A stretch of 64,000 nt of DNA from Mesorhizobium sp. M2E.F.Ca.ET.219.01.1.1 (GCF_004016445.2 NZ_SADT02000006.1:434001-498000); one strand, 5' to 3'; shown: positions 16,781 through 27,215, counted from the first letter of the stretch. A program made the numbers and translations. Notes: generated by a model not told the origin, from the sequence alone.

Positions 16781-17598
16781 AGCCGATAAGACCGGGCCGC
16801 CTGATCGCCAAGGCCGTCCTGGCGCTGGCCGGGTTCCTCGCCGTGTTCCCATTGGTCTGGACGGCGCTCAATGCGCTGAAGAACAATGTCGACATCATCA
16901 CGCGCGTGCCGAAGGTGGTCTTCACGCCGACGCTCGCCAACATCAGCTACATCCTCGGCCGCGACAGCGTGCTGACCGGGCTCTACAACTCCGCGGTCGC
17001 CTGCGGCGCGGCGGTGCTGATCGGCATCGTGCTCGGCCTGCCGGCAGCCTATGCGGTGGCGCGCTATCCCAACCGTTTTGCCGGCGACATCCAGTTCTTC
17101 GTGCTCTCGCTGCGCTTCCTGCCGCCGGTGGCGGTGGCCATCCCGCTGATGGTGATCTGGCTGCAGATCGGCCTCTACGACACTTTGCCGGCGCTGATCG
17201 TCACCTATTCGCTGCTCACCATCTCGGTCATCATGTGGCTCGCCATCCCCGCCTTCCAGGGTGTGCCGAAGGAGATCGAGGAGGCGGCTTTCGTCGACGG
17301 CTACGGTGCCTATTCGGTGTTCTGGCGGATCGCGCTTCCCGTGGCGGCGCGCTCGCTGATCGGCGCCATCGCCTTTAGCTTCGTGCTGGTCTGGAACGAG
17401 TTCCTGATCGCGCTGATGCTGTCGAGTTCCAACGCCAAGACGCTGCCTATCGTGGCGTCCGAGCTGTCGCAGCAAGGCATGAACGTGCCGTGGGGCATCC
17501 TCAACGCCTCGGTCGTGCTCCTGTCGCTGCCGCCGTTGCTCTTCCTGGGCGTGCTCAGCGGCTTCCTGAATTCCGTTTTCCGGCAAAAGAAAAGTTGA
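16777..17598 (+). CDS. CUT1 sugar ABC transporter permease (MalG type)
   Basis: Second permease, 273 residues. It starts at the ATG at 16777 inside the previous gene's stop (ATGA). The long open frame upstream in this phase is a shadow of the preceding gene. MalG features are GFLAVFPLVWTALNALKNNV, the EAA loop EEAAFVDGYGAYSVFWRIAL and FVLVWNEFLIALMLSSSNAK. Forms the channel with the MalF-type subunit. Confidence 0.94.
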   Translation: MKPIRPGRLIAKAVLALAGFLAVFPLVWTALNALKNNVDIITRVPKVVFTPTLANISYILGRDSVLTGLYNSAVACGAAVLIGIVLGLPAAYAVARYPNRFAGDIQFFVLSLRFLPPVAVAIPLMVIWLQIGLYDTLPALIVTYSLLTISVIMWLAIPAFQGVPKEIEEAAFVDGYGAYSVFWRIALPVAARSLIGAIAFSFVLVWNEFLIALMLSSSNAKTLPIVASELSQQGMNVPWGILNASVVLLSLPPLLFLGVLSGFLNSVFRQKKS

Positions 17599-17612
17599 AG
17601 TGAGGATACCCG

Positions 17613-18659
17613 ATGCGGGCACTGGTGCTTGAGAAAAAAGGCGAACTGTCGCTGCGCGAGATCGCGCTTCCGCTGGATGTCGGACCGGACGATGTTCGGA
17701 TCGCTATCCACACGGTCGGCGTCTGCGGCAGCGACGTGCATTACTACACGCATGGCGCCATCGGCAGCTATATCGTGCGCCAGCCGATGGTGCTCGGCCA
17801 TGAGGCCTCGGGAACGATCGTCGAAGTCGGCGCCAATGTCACGAGCCTGAAGGTCGGCGACCGCGTCTGCATGGAGCCGGGCCTGCCCAACCTTTCATCG
17901 CGCGCGACGAAGCTCGGCATCTATAATGTCGATCCGGATGTCCGCTTCTGGGCGACGCCGCCGGTGCACGGGGTGCTCGCGCCATACGCCGTTCATCCGG
18001 CGGCCTTCACCTACAAGCTGCCGGACAATGTCTCCTTCGCCGAGGGCGCGATGGTCGAGCCCTTCGCCATCGGCATGCAGGCGGCGGCCCGCGCCCGCAT
18101 CGTGCCGGGCGACGTCGCCGTGGTCGTCGGCTGCGGCCCGATCGGCATCATGATCGCGCTCGCCGCGCTGGCGGGCGGCTGTTCCAAGGTGCTGATCTCG
18201 GACTTCTCCGCGCCGAAGCTGGAGATCGCCGGCCAGTATCCGGGCATCGTGCCGGTCAATGTCGGCGAGCAGTCGCTGGTCGACGCGGTGCGGAGCGCGA
18301 CGGACAATTGGGGCGCCGATATCGTATTCGAGGCGAGCGGCAGCCCGAAGGCCTTCGCCAATTTGTTCGACATCGTGCGGCCGGGCGGCGCGGTGGTGCT
18401 GGTCGGGCTGCCGGTGGAGACGGTCGAGCTCAATGTGCCGGCGGCGATCTCCAAGGAAGTGCGCATCGAGACCGTGTTCCGCTATGCCAACATCTTCGAC
18501 CGCGCCTTGCAGCTGATCGCCTCCGGCAAGGTCGACCTCAAGCCGCTGATCACCGGCACCTATGATTTCTCCGAGAGCATCAAGGCGTTCGAGCGCGCGG
18601 CGCAAGGCAGGCCTCAGGACGTCAAGCTGCAGATCCTGCTGACCGGCGAGAAGGGATAA
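17613..18659 (+). CDS. Zinc-dependent polyol dehydrogenase (sorbitol/xylitol dehydrogenase-like MDR)
   Basis: Medium-chain dehydrogenase of 348 residues, probably NAD-dependent oxidation of a sugar alcohol such as sorbitol or xylitol. Catalytic zinc ligands are seen at VCGSDVHYYTHG and LGHEASGTIVEVGANV, with the second glutamate in MVEPFAIGMQAA. The Rossmann motif reads VVVGCGPIGIM. The lobe that normally holds four structural-zinc cysteines reads PGLPNLSSRATKLGIYN and lacks them, as in some sorbitol dehydrogenases. It sits between permease and ATPase genes of the sugar transporter, so the transported compound is probably its substrate. Confidence 0.88.
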   Translation: MRALVLEKKGELSLREIALPLDVGPDDVRIAIHTVGVCGSDVHYYTHGAIGSYIVRQPMVLGHEASGTIVEVGANVTSLKVGDRVCMEPGLPNLSSRATKLGIYNVDPDVRFWATPPVHGVLAPYAVHPAAFTYKLPDNVSFAEGAMVEPFAIGMQAAARARIVPGDVAVVVGCGPIGIMIALAALAGGCSKVLISDFSAPKLEIAGQYPGIVPVNVGEQSLVDAVRSATDNWGADIVFEASGSPKAFANLFDIVRPGGAVVLVGLPVETVELNVPAAISKEVRIETVFRYANIFDRALQLIASGKVDLKPLITGTYDFSESIKAFERAAQGRPQDVKLQILLTGEKG

Positions 18660-18662
18660 GGC

Positions 18663-19748
18663 ATGTCCGCCATCGTTTGCTCCCATGTCGACAAGGCCTA
18701 TGGCGCCACGACCGTCATCCGCGATCTCAACCTCGCGATCGAGGAGCATGAATTCGTCGTGTTCCTGGGGCCTTCCGGCTGCGGCAAGTCCACGCTTCTC
18801 AGGATGCTGGCCGGGCTGGAAGACATCAGCGGCGGCGAGGTGTCGATCGGCGGCAAGGTGGTCAACGATCTCGAGCCGGGCGACCGCGGCATCGCCATGG
18901 TCTTCCAGAATTATGCGCTCTATCCGCATATGACGATCTTCGACAACATCGCCTTCGGGCTCAAGCGGCAGAAGGTGCCAGCGGCCGAGATCAAGAAGCG
19001 GGTCGAGGCGGTCTCGAAGACGCTCGGGCTGGAGCCCTATCTCGGCCGAAAGCCGACCGAGCTTTCCGGCGGCCAGCAGCAGCGCGTGGCGATCGCGCGC
19101 GCCATGATCAAGACGCCGAAAGTGTTCCTGTTCGACGAGCCGCTCTCCAATCTCGACGCCAAGCTGCGCAACCATATGCGCGTCGAGATCGCCAGGCTGC
19201 ACCAGTCGCTGAAGACCACCACAGTCTATGTCACGCATGACCAGCTCGAGGCGATGACGCTGGCCGACCGCATCGTGCTTCTGAAGGACGGCGTGATCGA
19301 GCAGATCGGCTCGCCGGCGGAGATCTATCGCCGTCCCGGCAACCAGTTCGTAGCCGGCTTCATCGGCACGCCGAACATGAATTTCATCGAGGCGATGGTC
19401 GGCCGCAACGGCGATAGCTGGACGCTGACCGGCGCGGGGACGGTGCTATCGCTTGAAGGCGGCGGCTTCCATCTGCAGCACGGCGATCGGGTAGTACTCG
19501 GCATCCGGCCCCCGGATCTCAAGACCGCGAACGGAGGCGCAGGCAACATCCTGCAAGGCACCGCCGACCTCATCGAATTCCATGGCAATGACGCGCTGGT
19601 GACGTTCGGCTCGGGCGGCAAGGAGATCAGCGCGCTGGTGCCGGCCCGCGAATGCCCGGAGTTGCGAGCGCCCGTGCGCTACAGCTTTGATGAAGAGAGC
19701 ATCCATCTGTTCGACGCGGAGACCGGCAAGTCGCTGCGCAAGCAGTAG
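18663..19748 (+). CDS. CUT1 sugar ABC transporter ATP-binding protein (UgpC/MalK type)
   Basis: Cytoplasmic ATPase of 361 residues. Walker A GPSGCGKSTLLRM, Q-loop VFQNYALYPHMT, signature LSGGQQQRVAIARAM, Walker B KVFLFDEPLSNLD and switch histidine VYVTHDQLEAMTL are intact. A C-terminal TOBE-type regulatory domain starts near residue 240 (GTPNMNFIEA). It closes the operon three bases after the dehydrogenase and ends one base from the convergent kinase gene. The junction contains the palindrome GATCAGCTGATC. Confidence 0.95.
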   Translation: MSAIVCSHVDKAYGATTVIRDLNLAIEEHEFVVFLGPSGCGKSTLLRMLAGLEDISGGEVSIGGKVVNDLEPGDRGIAMVFQNYALYPHMTIFDNIAFGLKRQKVPAAEIKKRVEAVSKTLGLEPYLGRKPTELSGGQQQRVAIARAMIKTPKVFLFDEPLSNLDAKLRNHMRVEIARLHQSLKTTTVYVTHDQLEAMTLADRIVLLKDGVIEQIGSPAEIYRRPGNQFVAGFIGTPNMNFIEAMVGRNGDSWTLTGAGTVLSLEGGGFHLQHGDRVVLGIRPPDLKTANGGAGNILQGTADLIEFHGNDALVTFGSGGKEISALVPARECPELRAPVRYSFDEESIHLFDAETGKSLRKQ

Positions 19749-19749
19749 A

Positions 19750-21336
19750 TCAGCTGATCGCGTCGAGCATCTGCCGCTGGCGGTGCATTTCGAGGAAGAT
19801 GCGGTAGTCGCGGTCGAAGCGGGCGCCGGCTTCCTTGTTGGGCGCGCGCGTCCTGCCGCCCTGCTGCATGGCGACGCAGGCCGCGTTGAGGTCGGGGTAG
19901 AGCCCGGCGGCGGTCGCCGCCACCATGCCGGTGCCGAGCAGCACCGCCTCGTCGGCCAGCGGCTCGACCACCGTGCAGCCGGTGGCGTCGGCATAGAGTT
20001 CCATCAAGAGCGGGTTCTTGGTGTGGCCGCCGGTGACGTGCAGCGTGTCGATCAGGTAGCCGTTCTCGTTCAGCGCCTCGAGCACATGGCGCACGCCGAG
20101 CGCGATGCCGACGGCGGTGCGCCAGTAGAGCTTGCACAGGCTGTCGAAAGAGGAATCGAGCGTCAGGCCGCTGATGACGCCGACCGCGTGCGGGTCGGCG
20201 AGCGGCGAACGGTTGCCGTGGAAATCCGGCAGCACATGCAGCCTTGCGGCCAGCGCGTAGCCGTCCTCGGCGCGCAGCTCGGCGACGCGCCGGGCGATCT
20301 TCATGTGCATGGCCGCGTCCGGCTCGCCGCCGGCGCCATGCCAGCGGATGATGTGGTCGAGCAGCGCGCCGGTGGCCGACTGGCCGCCTTCCGACAGCCA
20401 CAGCGTCGGCAGGGCCGCGCCGAAATAGGGACCCCAGACGCCGGCGAAAGGCTGCGGGTCATGCGACATCGCCATGACGCAGGACGATGTGCCGGCAATC
20501 AGCGCCAGGTGCCGGCTGATGTTCTCCTCGTCGCCGGCAAAGCCGCCCAGGACACCCAGCGCGCCGGCATAGGCGTCGATGACGCCGGCGCCAACCCGGC
20601 ATTTTTCAGTCAGGCCGAGCTCGGCGGCGGCCTTCGCCGTCAGCGGACCGATATCCGTGCCGACTGGGCTCGCCTTTTCCGGCAGATTGCCGTGCTCGAA
20701 CAGGTCGCCGAGGCCGACGAGCTCGAAGAAGTCGCGCCGCCAGCTTTCTTCCTCATGCGCGAGATAGGTCCATTTGGCCGTCAGCGTGCATTGCGAGCGG
20801 GCGAGCGAGCCTGACGCCTTCCAGGTCAGGAAATCGGCAAGGTCGAACAGATAGCCGGCTTCATTCCATGTCTTCGGCAGATGACGCTTCAGCCACATCA
20901 GCTTCGGCGTTTCCATTTCCGGCGACATCACACCGCCTATGTAACCGAGCACGGCGTGGCCGCTCGCCGTGCATTCATCGGCCTCGGCGATGGCGCGATG
21001 ATCGAGCCAGACCATCGTGTCCCAGCGCTTCTCGCCGGTGACCGAGACGCTGATCTGGCCGCCCTGCCTGTCGCGCGCCACCAGCGAGCAGGTCGCGTCG
21101 AAAGAGATGCCGGCGATATCCGCGGCTGCAACGCCGGATTTCTCAAGGGCGGACCGCACGGATTTGCAGACCGCCGACCAGATGTCTTCCGAATCATGCT
21201 CGGCATGATCGGGCTTGGGCTGGTGCATGGCGATCGGATGATCGGCGCGGGCGAGCAGGTTGCCGCGCGCGTCGAGAATGCCCGCGCGAGCGCTCCCGGT
21301 GCCGACATCGACCGCGCAAACGAAACTCTTCGTCAA
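19750..21336 (-). CDS. FGGY-family carbohydrate kinase (D-ribulokinase-like)
   Basis: ATP-dependent sugar kinase of 528 residues. The N-terminal phosphate loop is AVDVGTGSARAGI. Other family motifs are GISFDATCSLVA, a catalytic-region VIDAYAGALGVLGG, LIAGTSSCVMAMS and the C-terminal HVTGGHTKNPLLMELYADAT. The sequence fits the FGGY pentulokinase subgroup that acts on ribulose. It is the last gene of the polyol operon, where ribulose, xylulose or fructose would come from the mtlK and smoS dehydrogenases. Its start overlaps the stop of the HAD gene by 4 nt. Confidence 0.9.
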   Translation of the reverse strand: MTKSFVCAVDVGTGSARAGILDARGNLLARADHPIAMHQPKPDHAEHDSEDIWSAVCKSVRSALEKSGVAAADIAGISFDATCSLVARDRQGGQISVSVTGEKRWDTMVWLDHRAIAEADECTASGHAVLGYIGGVMSPEMETPKLMWLKRHLPKTWNEAGYLFDLADFLTWKASGSLARSQCTLTAKWTYLAHEEESWRRDFFELVGLGDLFEHGNLPEKASPVGTDIGPLTAKAAAELGLTEKCRVGAGVIDAYAGALGVLGGFAGDEENISRHLALIAGTSSCVMAMSHDPQPFAGVWGPYFGAALPTLWLSEGGQSATGALLDHIIRWHGAGGEPDAAMHMKIARRVAELRAEDGYALAARLHVLPDFHGNRSPLADPHAVGVISGLTLDSSFDSLCKLYWRTAVGIALGVRHVLEALNENGYLIDTLHVTGGHTKNPLLMELYADATGCTVVEPLADEAVLLGTGMVAATAAGLYPDLNAACVAMQQGGRTRAPNKEAGARFDRDYRIFLEMHRQRQMLDAIS

Positions 21337-22016
21337 GATGCTTTTTCTCTCGCTCCCAGGCCTGCAATCAGATCGGGCAATTGCAGCATGTCAGCGAATA
21401 TAGAGTCCGGTTCGGTCGACGCAAGCCGGGCTTTCAAGCCGGGATTTCCGGCATGCGAGCCGCCGGTGAAGGCGAAGACCCGCATGCCCGCCGCGCGCGC
21501 CGCGGCAACACCGGCCGGGCTGTCCTCGACGACCAGGCAATTGCGCGGATGCGCCCGCAGGGAGGCAGCGGCATGGAGGAAAAGGTCGGGCGCCGGCTTG
21601 CCGCGCTTGACCATGGTGGCGCTGAAGATATGCGGCTCCAGCAGCGGCAACAGGCCGGTGACGTCAAGCGCGTAGCGGATGCGCTCCAGCGTGCCGGACG
21701 AGGCGACGCAGCAAGGCAAGCCGAGCTTCGGCAGCACCTCCTTGACGCCCGGGATCGGTTTCAATTCCTCGCGGAATTTGCGCATCAGATCGACGCGCAT
21801 GGCGGTCAGGTGCTGGTCGCTGATCTCCAGCCCGAAATCGCGGCCGAGGATCTCGCGCACGCTCTTCATGCTCTTGCCGAGAAAATGCTCGTAGGCGGCG
21901 TCCTCACTGACCGTGCCGCCGGCGAGATCGATCATGCCGAGCAGCGCCGAGACCGAAAGCGCCTCGCTGTCGACCAGCACACCGTCACAGTCGAAGATGA
22001 CCAGTTCCGGCCGCAT
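21333..22016 (-). CDS. HAD-superfamily sugar phosphatase / phosphoglucomutase-like hydrolase
   Basis: Cytosolic HAD enzyme of 227 residues. Motif I VIFDCDGVLVDSE, motif II CVASSGT, lysine motif MVKRGKPAPDLFL and motif III CLVVEDSPAGVAAARAAGM are complete. The alpha-helical cap lies between motif I and motif II. It resembles the 2-deoxyglucose-6-phosphatase and beta-phosphoglucomutase group. Operon position between mtlK and the FGGY kinase suggests it removes a sugar phosphate; the substrate is unknown. Confidence 0.92.
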   Translation of the reverse strand: MRPELVIFDCDGVLVDSEALSVSALLGMIDLAGGTVSEDAAYEHFLGKSMKSVREILGRDFGLEISDQHLTAMRVDLMRKFREELKPIPGVKEVLPKLGLPCCVASSGTLERIRYALDVTGLLPLLEPHIFSATMVKRGKPAPDLFLHAAASLRAHPRNCLVVEDSPAGVAAARAAGMRVFAFTGGSHAGNPGLKARLASTEPDSIFADMLQLPDLIAGLGAREKAS

Positions 22017-22038
22017 CGCGATCTGCTTCCAGTGAGCG

Positions 22039-23517
22039 TCAAAGCTTGCCGGCGAGATAGCGCGTCAGGGTCTCGCGCGCGCCGTTCGCCCATAGCGCCT
22101 TCAAGGCATGGGCGAAGGCCTCGGCGAAGACGGGCGAGCGGCCGACATCGCCATAGATGTCATCCATCGCCAGCCAGGCCTTCGGATCGCCCTTCGCGGC
22201 CTTCGCGGTGGCCTGCATGCGGTCCCAGTTGGGGTCGTTCGGCTCGGTGACGGCGCCGCTGTCGGTGGTGCCGAAGCAGTAGCGGCACCAGAGCGCGGAT
22301 TCCAGCGCGAGACCGGCGACGCCCTCGCCCGCCCTCAGCCGATCGGCAATGGTCGGGATGATGAATTTCGGCTGGCGGTTGGAACCGTCGAGGCACAGCC
22401 GGCGAATGGTGTCGCCGATCTTGGGATTGGAGAAACGGCGCTCGATGAGCTGGTAATAGTCCTCCAGATCGGTGTTGGGCACAGGCGGCACGGTCGGAAT
22501 GATCTCGTCATGCTCGAGCTTGGACAGGAATGCGCGCACCAGCGGCTCCTGCATGCCTTCATGGACGAAATGGATGTCCATCAGGCCGGCCGGATAGGCT
22601 ATTGTGGCGTGGCCGCCATTGAGGATGCGGATCTTCATCAGCTCGTAGGGCGAGACATCCTTGACGAACTGCACGCCGACTTTCTCCAGCGCCGGACGGC
22701 CGGAGGTGAAATGGTCCTCCAGCACCCATTGCTTGAATGGCTCGCAGAACACCGGCCAATTGTCCTCCAGCCCGAAATCGTCGGCGAGTATCTTGCGCTC
22801 GCGGTCGGTTGTGGCCGGCGTGATGCGGTCGACCATGCCATTCGGGAAGGCAACCTTGTCCTCGACCCATCTGGCGAGGTCCTCGTCGATCAGCCGGGCA
22901 AGGCCGATGACGCCGTCTGAGGTGACATGGCCGTTATGGGGGATGTTGTCGCAGGACATGACGGTGAACGGCACGATGCCGTCGGCGCGACGGCGCAGCA
23001 GGCCGGCAAGGATGATGCCGAACACGGTTTTCGGCGTGGCGCCCGGCTGCGCGTCGGCGACGATGTCGGGATGAGCGGGGTTGAACTTGCCGGAGGCCGG
23101 GTCGATGAAATAGCCGCCTTCGGTGATGGTCAGCGACACGATCTTGATCGCTGGATCGGCAAGCTGGTCGATGGTCGCGGCGGCATCGCCGGGCGTCAGG
23201 AAATCGATCATGGCGCCGGTGACGCGGGCGCTCATGTGACCCCGGTCCTGCTCGACAACGGTGGTCAGCCAGTCCTGTTCCTGCAGCTTGGAACGGCCGA
23301 TCTTCTCACCTTCGAACACGCCGGCGCCGATCAGCGCCCAGTCATGGCCTTCGCCGGTAGCAAACAGATCGTCGAGATAGACCGCCTGATGCGAGCGGTG
23401 GAAATTGCCGACGCCAAAATGGACAATACCGGCCTTCAACGCAGAGCGATCATATTTCGGACCGGCGACCTTGGCCGGCAGCCTGGCGAGATTGGAGGAA
23501 GAGAGTTTCACGGTCAT
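22039..23517 (-). CDS. mtlK: Mannitol 2-dehydrogenase family polyol dehydrogenase
   Basis: Long-chain polyol-specific dehydrogenase (PSLDR) of 492 residues, NAD-dependent oxidation of mannitol to fructose or arabinitol to xylulose. N-terminal Rossmann GIVHFGVGNFHRSHQAVYLD and the catalytic cluster K-x4-NGGH in MKIRILNGGHATIAYPAG are visible, with the C-terminal helical domain after it. It follows smoS across a hairpin-bearing gap in the smo operon, the arrangement known from Rhodobacter and rhizobia. Mannitol is favoured by synteny; D-arabinitol remains possible. Confidence 0.93.
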   Translation of the reverse strand: MTVKLSSSNLARLPAKVAGPKYDRSALKAGIVHFGVGNFHRSHQAVYLDDLFATGEGHDWALIGAGVFEGEKIGRSKLQEQDWLTTVVEQDRGHMSARVTGAMIDFLTPGDAAATIDQLADPAIKIVSLTITEGGYFIDPASGKFNPAHPDIVADAQPGATPKTVFGIILAGLLRRRADGIVPFTVMSCDNIPHNGHVTSDGVIGLARLIDEDLARWVEDKVAFPNGMVDRITPATTDRERKILADDFGLEDNWPVFCEPFKQWVLEDHFTSGRPALEKVGVQFVKDVSPYELMKIRILNGGHATIAYPAGLMDIHFVHEGMQEPLVRAFLSKLEHDEIIPTVPPVPNTDLEDYYQLIERRFSNPKIGDTIRRLCLDGSNRQPKFIIPTIADRLRAGEGVAGLALESALWCRYCFGTTDSGAVTEPNDPNWDRMQATAKAAKGDPKAWLAMDDIYGDVGRSPVFAEAFAHALKALWANGARETLTRYLAGKL

Positions 23518-23575
23518 CTCATTTTACCCTTTGGCCGATCCGCAGCCCGACTGTTCCGCCTCCTGTGGAGTGGGA

Positions 23576-23616
23576 GTGAGGGGCGGCGCCTGGTGTTCCA
23601 GTCCGCCGCCCCTCAC
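23576..23616. repeat. 13-bp perfect hairpin between smoS and mtlK
   Basis: GTGAGGGGCGGCG (23576-23588) and CGCCGCCCCTCAC (23604-23616) are exact inverses. The sequence resembles the arms of the inverted repeat at 47128-47302 (GCCCCTCA...TGAGGGGCGGCGC), so it may be a short member of that D-type family inserted within the operon. Confidence 0.65.
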
Positions 23617-23672
23617 CTGCCCCATGGCGTCTTCTCCGGAGGAAAGAGAGAAGCGCCGTCCCCCTCAACCGT

Positions 23673-24443
23673 TCAACTCATCCACTGCCCGCCATCGACA
23701 TTGTAGGTCTGGGCGACGATGTATTCGGCCTCGTCGCTGGCGAGGAAAACCGCCATCCCGGCGAGGTCCTCCGGCTTGCCCATGCGGCCATAGGGAACGC
23801 CTTCGCCGACCAGCCGCTTCTTCTCGCCTTTCGGCCGGTTCTCATATTTGGCGAAGAGCGCGTCGACCTGGTCCCACATGTCGCTGTCGACGACGCCCGG
23901 CGCGATGCCGTTGACGTTGATACGGTGCTTGATGAGGTCGAGCCCGGCCGATTGAGTCAGCGAGATGACGGCGGCCTTGGTGGCGCAATAGACCGCGACC
24001 AGCGGCTCACCGCGGCGGCCGGCCTGGCTCGCCATGTTGATGATCCTGCCGCCCTTGCCGCGCGCGATCATCGAGCGGGCGGCCGCCTGCAGCATGAACA
24101 GCGTGCCGGCGACATTGACCGCGAACAGTTTTTCGTAGCTCGCCCTGGTTATCTCGACGATCGGCGCCAGGTCGAAGATCGCGGCGTTGTTGATCAGCAC
24201 GTCTAGACCGCCGGCCTTCGCCTCGACCGCCTTCACCGCCGCCTCGATCGAGGATTGGTCGGTGACGTCGAGCCGGATTGCGTAAGCCGCGGATCCGATC
24301 GCTTTCGCCGTCGCTTGCGCCGCGTCGAGGTCGATATCGGCAATCGCCACCGTCGCGCCTTCGCGCGCATAGGCCTCGGCGAAAGCCCTGCCGATGCCGC
24401 GCGCCGATCCGGTGATCAGCGCCGATTTGCCTCTCAACCTCAC
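23673..24443 (-). CDS. smoS: Sorbitol/galactitol dehydrogenase, short-chain family
   Basis: Short-chain dehydrogenase of 256 residues. Cofactor motif TGSARGIGRAFAEAYAREG, NNAAIF, the catalytic serine in IINMASQAGRRGE and the YCATK tyrosine/lysine pair are intact. The acidic IADIDLD after beta-2 predicts NAD. Close to the SmoS group that oxidises sorbitol to fructose and galactitol to tagatose. Lies 10 bases after smoK in the same operon. Confidence 0.93.
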   Translation of the reverse strand: MRLRGKSALITGSARGIGRAFAEAYAREGATVAIADIDLDAAQATAKAIGSAAYAIRLDVTDQSSIEAAVKAVEAKAGGLDVLINNAAIFDLAPIVEITRASYEKLFAVNVAGTLFMLQAAARSMIARGKGGRIINMASQAGRRGEPLVAVYCATKAAVISLTQSAGLDLIKHRINVNGIAPGVVDSDMWDQVDALFAKYENRPKGEKKRLVGEGVPYGRMGKPEDLAGMAVFLASDEAEYIVAQTYNVDGGQWMS

Positions 24444-24453
24444 TGTCCCGTCC

Positions 24454-25458
<1,005 letters not shown>

Positions 25459-25504
25459 GGTTTCCTCCCGGGGATGGTCTTCGTCGTCCGCCGCGTGGGC
25501 GTTC

Positions 25505-26329
25505 CTACTTCACGGCGCCAAAGGTCAGGCCGCGCACCAGCTGCTTCTGGCTGAACCAGCCCATGATCAGGATCGGCGCGATCGCCAATGTCGAGGCCGC
25601 CGAGAGCTTTGCCCAGAACAGGCCTTGCGGACTGGAGAAGGAGCTGATGAAGGCCGTCAGCGGCGCGGCGTTGGTGGTGGTGAGCCGAATGGTCCAGAAC
25701 GCCTCGTTCCAGGCGAGGATGATGTTCAAGAGCATGGTCGAGGCAATGCCGGGAACGGCCATTGGCGTCAGCACATAGATGATCTCGTTCCACAGCGAGG
25801 CGCCGTCCATGCGCGCCGCTTCCAGGATCTCGCCCGGGATCTCGCGGAAATAGGTGTAGAGCATCCAGACCACGATCGGCAGGTTGATCAGCATCAGCAT
25901 GACGGTGAGGCCGATGCGGCTGTCGAGCAGGCCGCTATCGCGGAAGATCAGGTAGATCGGGAACAGCACCGCGACGGCCGGCATCATCTTGGTGGACAGC
26001 ATCCACATCAGGATGTCCTTGGTGCGCTTGGTCGGCGAGAACGCCATCGACCAGGCCGCCGGGATGGCGACGATGAGCGCGAGGACGGTCGAGCCGACCG
26101 AGAGCAGCACCGAATTGAAGAAGAACTTGAAGTAGCCGCTCTGCTGCTGGACCTCCGAATAACTCTCGAAGGTCCCGGACGGGATCAGGTTGAAGCCCTG
26201 GATCGCCTCCTGCTCCGACTTGAACGATGTGATGATCGTGTAGAGGATCGGAAAGAAGATCAGCAGGGCGACGACCCAGGCCGCGGCCGTGGCGATGGTC
26301 TTGTGCTGGGTGGTGACTGCGCGGGCCAT
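25505..26329 (-). CDS. smoG: Polyol ABC transporter permease (MalG type)
   Basis: Inner-membrane permease of 274 residues. ATG at 26329 is used (MARAVTTQHKTIATAAAWVV); the longer open frame reads through the smoF end and is not conserved. The EAA loop EAARMDGASLWNEIIYVLTP and the late MGWFSQKQLVRGLTFGAVK ending are typical of the subunit. Lies 13 bases after smoF. Confidence 0.94.
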   Translation of the reverse strand: MARAVTTQHKTIATAAAWVVALLIFFPILYTIITSFKSEQEAIQGFNLIPSGTFESYSEVQQQSGYFKFFFNSVLLSVGSTVLALIVAIPAAWSMAFSPTKRTKDILMWMLSTKMMPAVAVLFPIYLIFRDSGLLDSRIGLTVMLMLINLPIVVWMLYTYFREIPGEILEAARMDGASLWNEIIYVLTPMAVPGIASTMLLNIILAWNEAFWTIRLTTTNAAPLTAFISSFSSPQGLFWAKLSAASTLAIAPILIMGWFSQKQLVRGLTFGAVK

Positions 26330-26342
26330 GTCGGGTCCTCCC

Positions 26343-27215
26343 TCACTTGTCCAGGTTCTTGCCGACGGCGCGCATGGCGAAGAAGGCAACGATGTTGGCG
26401 AGAATGACGGCGATCACGCCACCGGCGGATGCCTGGCCGATTTTGAACTCCAACAGCGCCTTCTGGTAGACCAGGAAGGGCAGGTTGGTGGAGGCGTAGC
26501 CGGGGCCGCCATTGGTGGTGACCAGGATCTCGGCATAGACCGAGAGCAGGAAGATCGTCTGGATCAGGATGACGACGGTAATGGCGCGCGACATATGCGG
26601 CAGCGTCAGGTAGATGAAGCGGCTGAGGAAGCCGGCGCCATCCATTTCGGCCGCTTCCTTCTGCTCGCCGTCGAGCGACTGCAGAGAGGTCAGCAGGATC
26701 AGCGTGGCGAAAGGCAGCCATTGCCAGGCGACGATCAGGATGATTGCGGTCAGCGGATGCTGCCCGAACCAGTCGATCGGTTCGGCGCCGAAGAAGCGCG
26801 CTATATCGGCAAAGACGCCATATTGCGGGTGCATGATCATGTTCTTCCACACCAGTGCCGCGACCGGCGGCATGACGAAGAACGGCGAGATGACCAGGAT
26901 GCGCACGATGCCCTGGCCCCAGATCGGCTGATCGAGCAGCATCGCCAGAAGGATGCCGCCAACTACGGTGATGACCAGCACGCTGACGACGATGGTGAGC
27001 GTGTTGAGGATGGCGGCGAAGAACGCCGGATTGGAGTAGAAGAGCTTGTAGTTGGCGAACCAGACGAAGCCGTCGCGGATCGGGTTCAGCGGATTGTACT
27101 GCAGGAGCGAAAAGTAGATCGTGAAGACGAGCGGCACGATCATCCAGATGAACAGCAGGACCACCGATGGCGCCATCATGAAACGGGCAAGCGAACGGGT
27201 TTGCTGAGTAGCCAT
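26343..27215 (-). CDS. smoF: Polyol ABC transporter permease (MalF type)
   Basis: Inner-membrane permease of 290 residues. The ATG at 27215 is preferred because GGGAGGG lies 8 bases upstream; a GTG 9 bases earlier (27224) overlaps that site. Features are FMMAPSVVLLFIWMIVPLVF, the EAA-region QKEAAEMDGAGFLSRFIYLT and VYAEILVTTNGGPGYASTNL. Part of smoEFGK. Confidence 0.94.
   Translation of the reverse strand: MATQQTRSLARFMMAPSVVLLFIWMIVPLVFTIYFSLLQYNPLNPIRDGFVWFANYKLFYSNPAFFAAILNTLTIVVSVLVITVVGGILLAMLLDQPIWGQGIVRILVISPFFVMPPVAALVWKNMIMHPQYGVFADIARFFGAEPIDWFGQHPLTAIILIVAWQWLPFATLILLTSLQSLDGEQKEAAEMDGAGFLSRFIYLTLPHMSRAITVVILIQTIFLLSVYAEILVTTNGGPGYASTNLPFLVYQKALLEFKIGQASAGGVIAVILANIVAFFAMRAVGKNLDK

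Noticed and set aside
14597..16852. 751-codon open frame on the minus strand
   Set aside because: Shadow of the sugar binding-protein and permease genes, which have signal peptide, EAA loops and good ribosome-binding sites on the plus strand.
18663..19748. Shared ATPase for the amino-acid transporter at 8467-10668
   Set aside because: This ATPase is of the CUT1 sugar type with a C-terminal regulatory domain and is in the sugar operon; it is not a HisP/GlnQ type.
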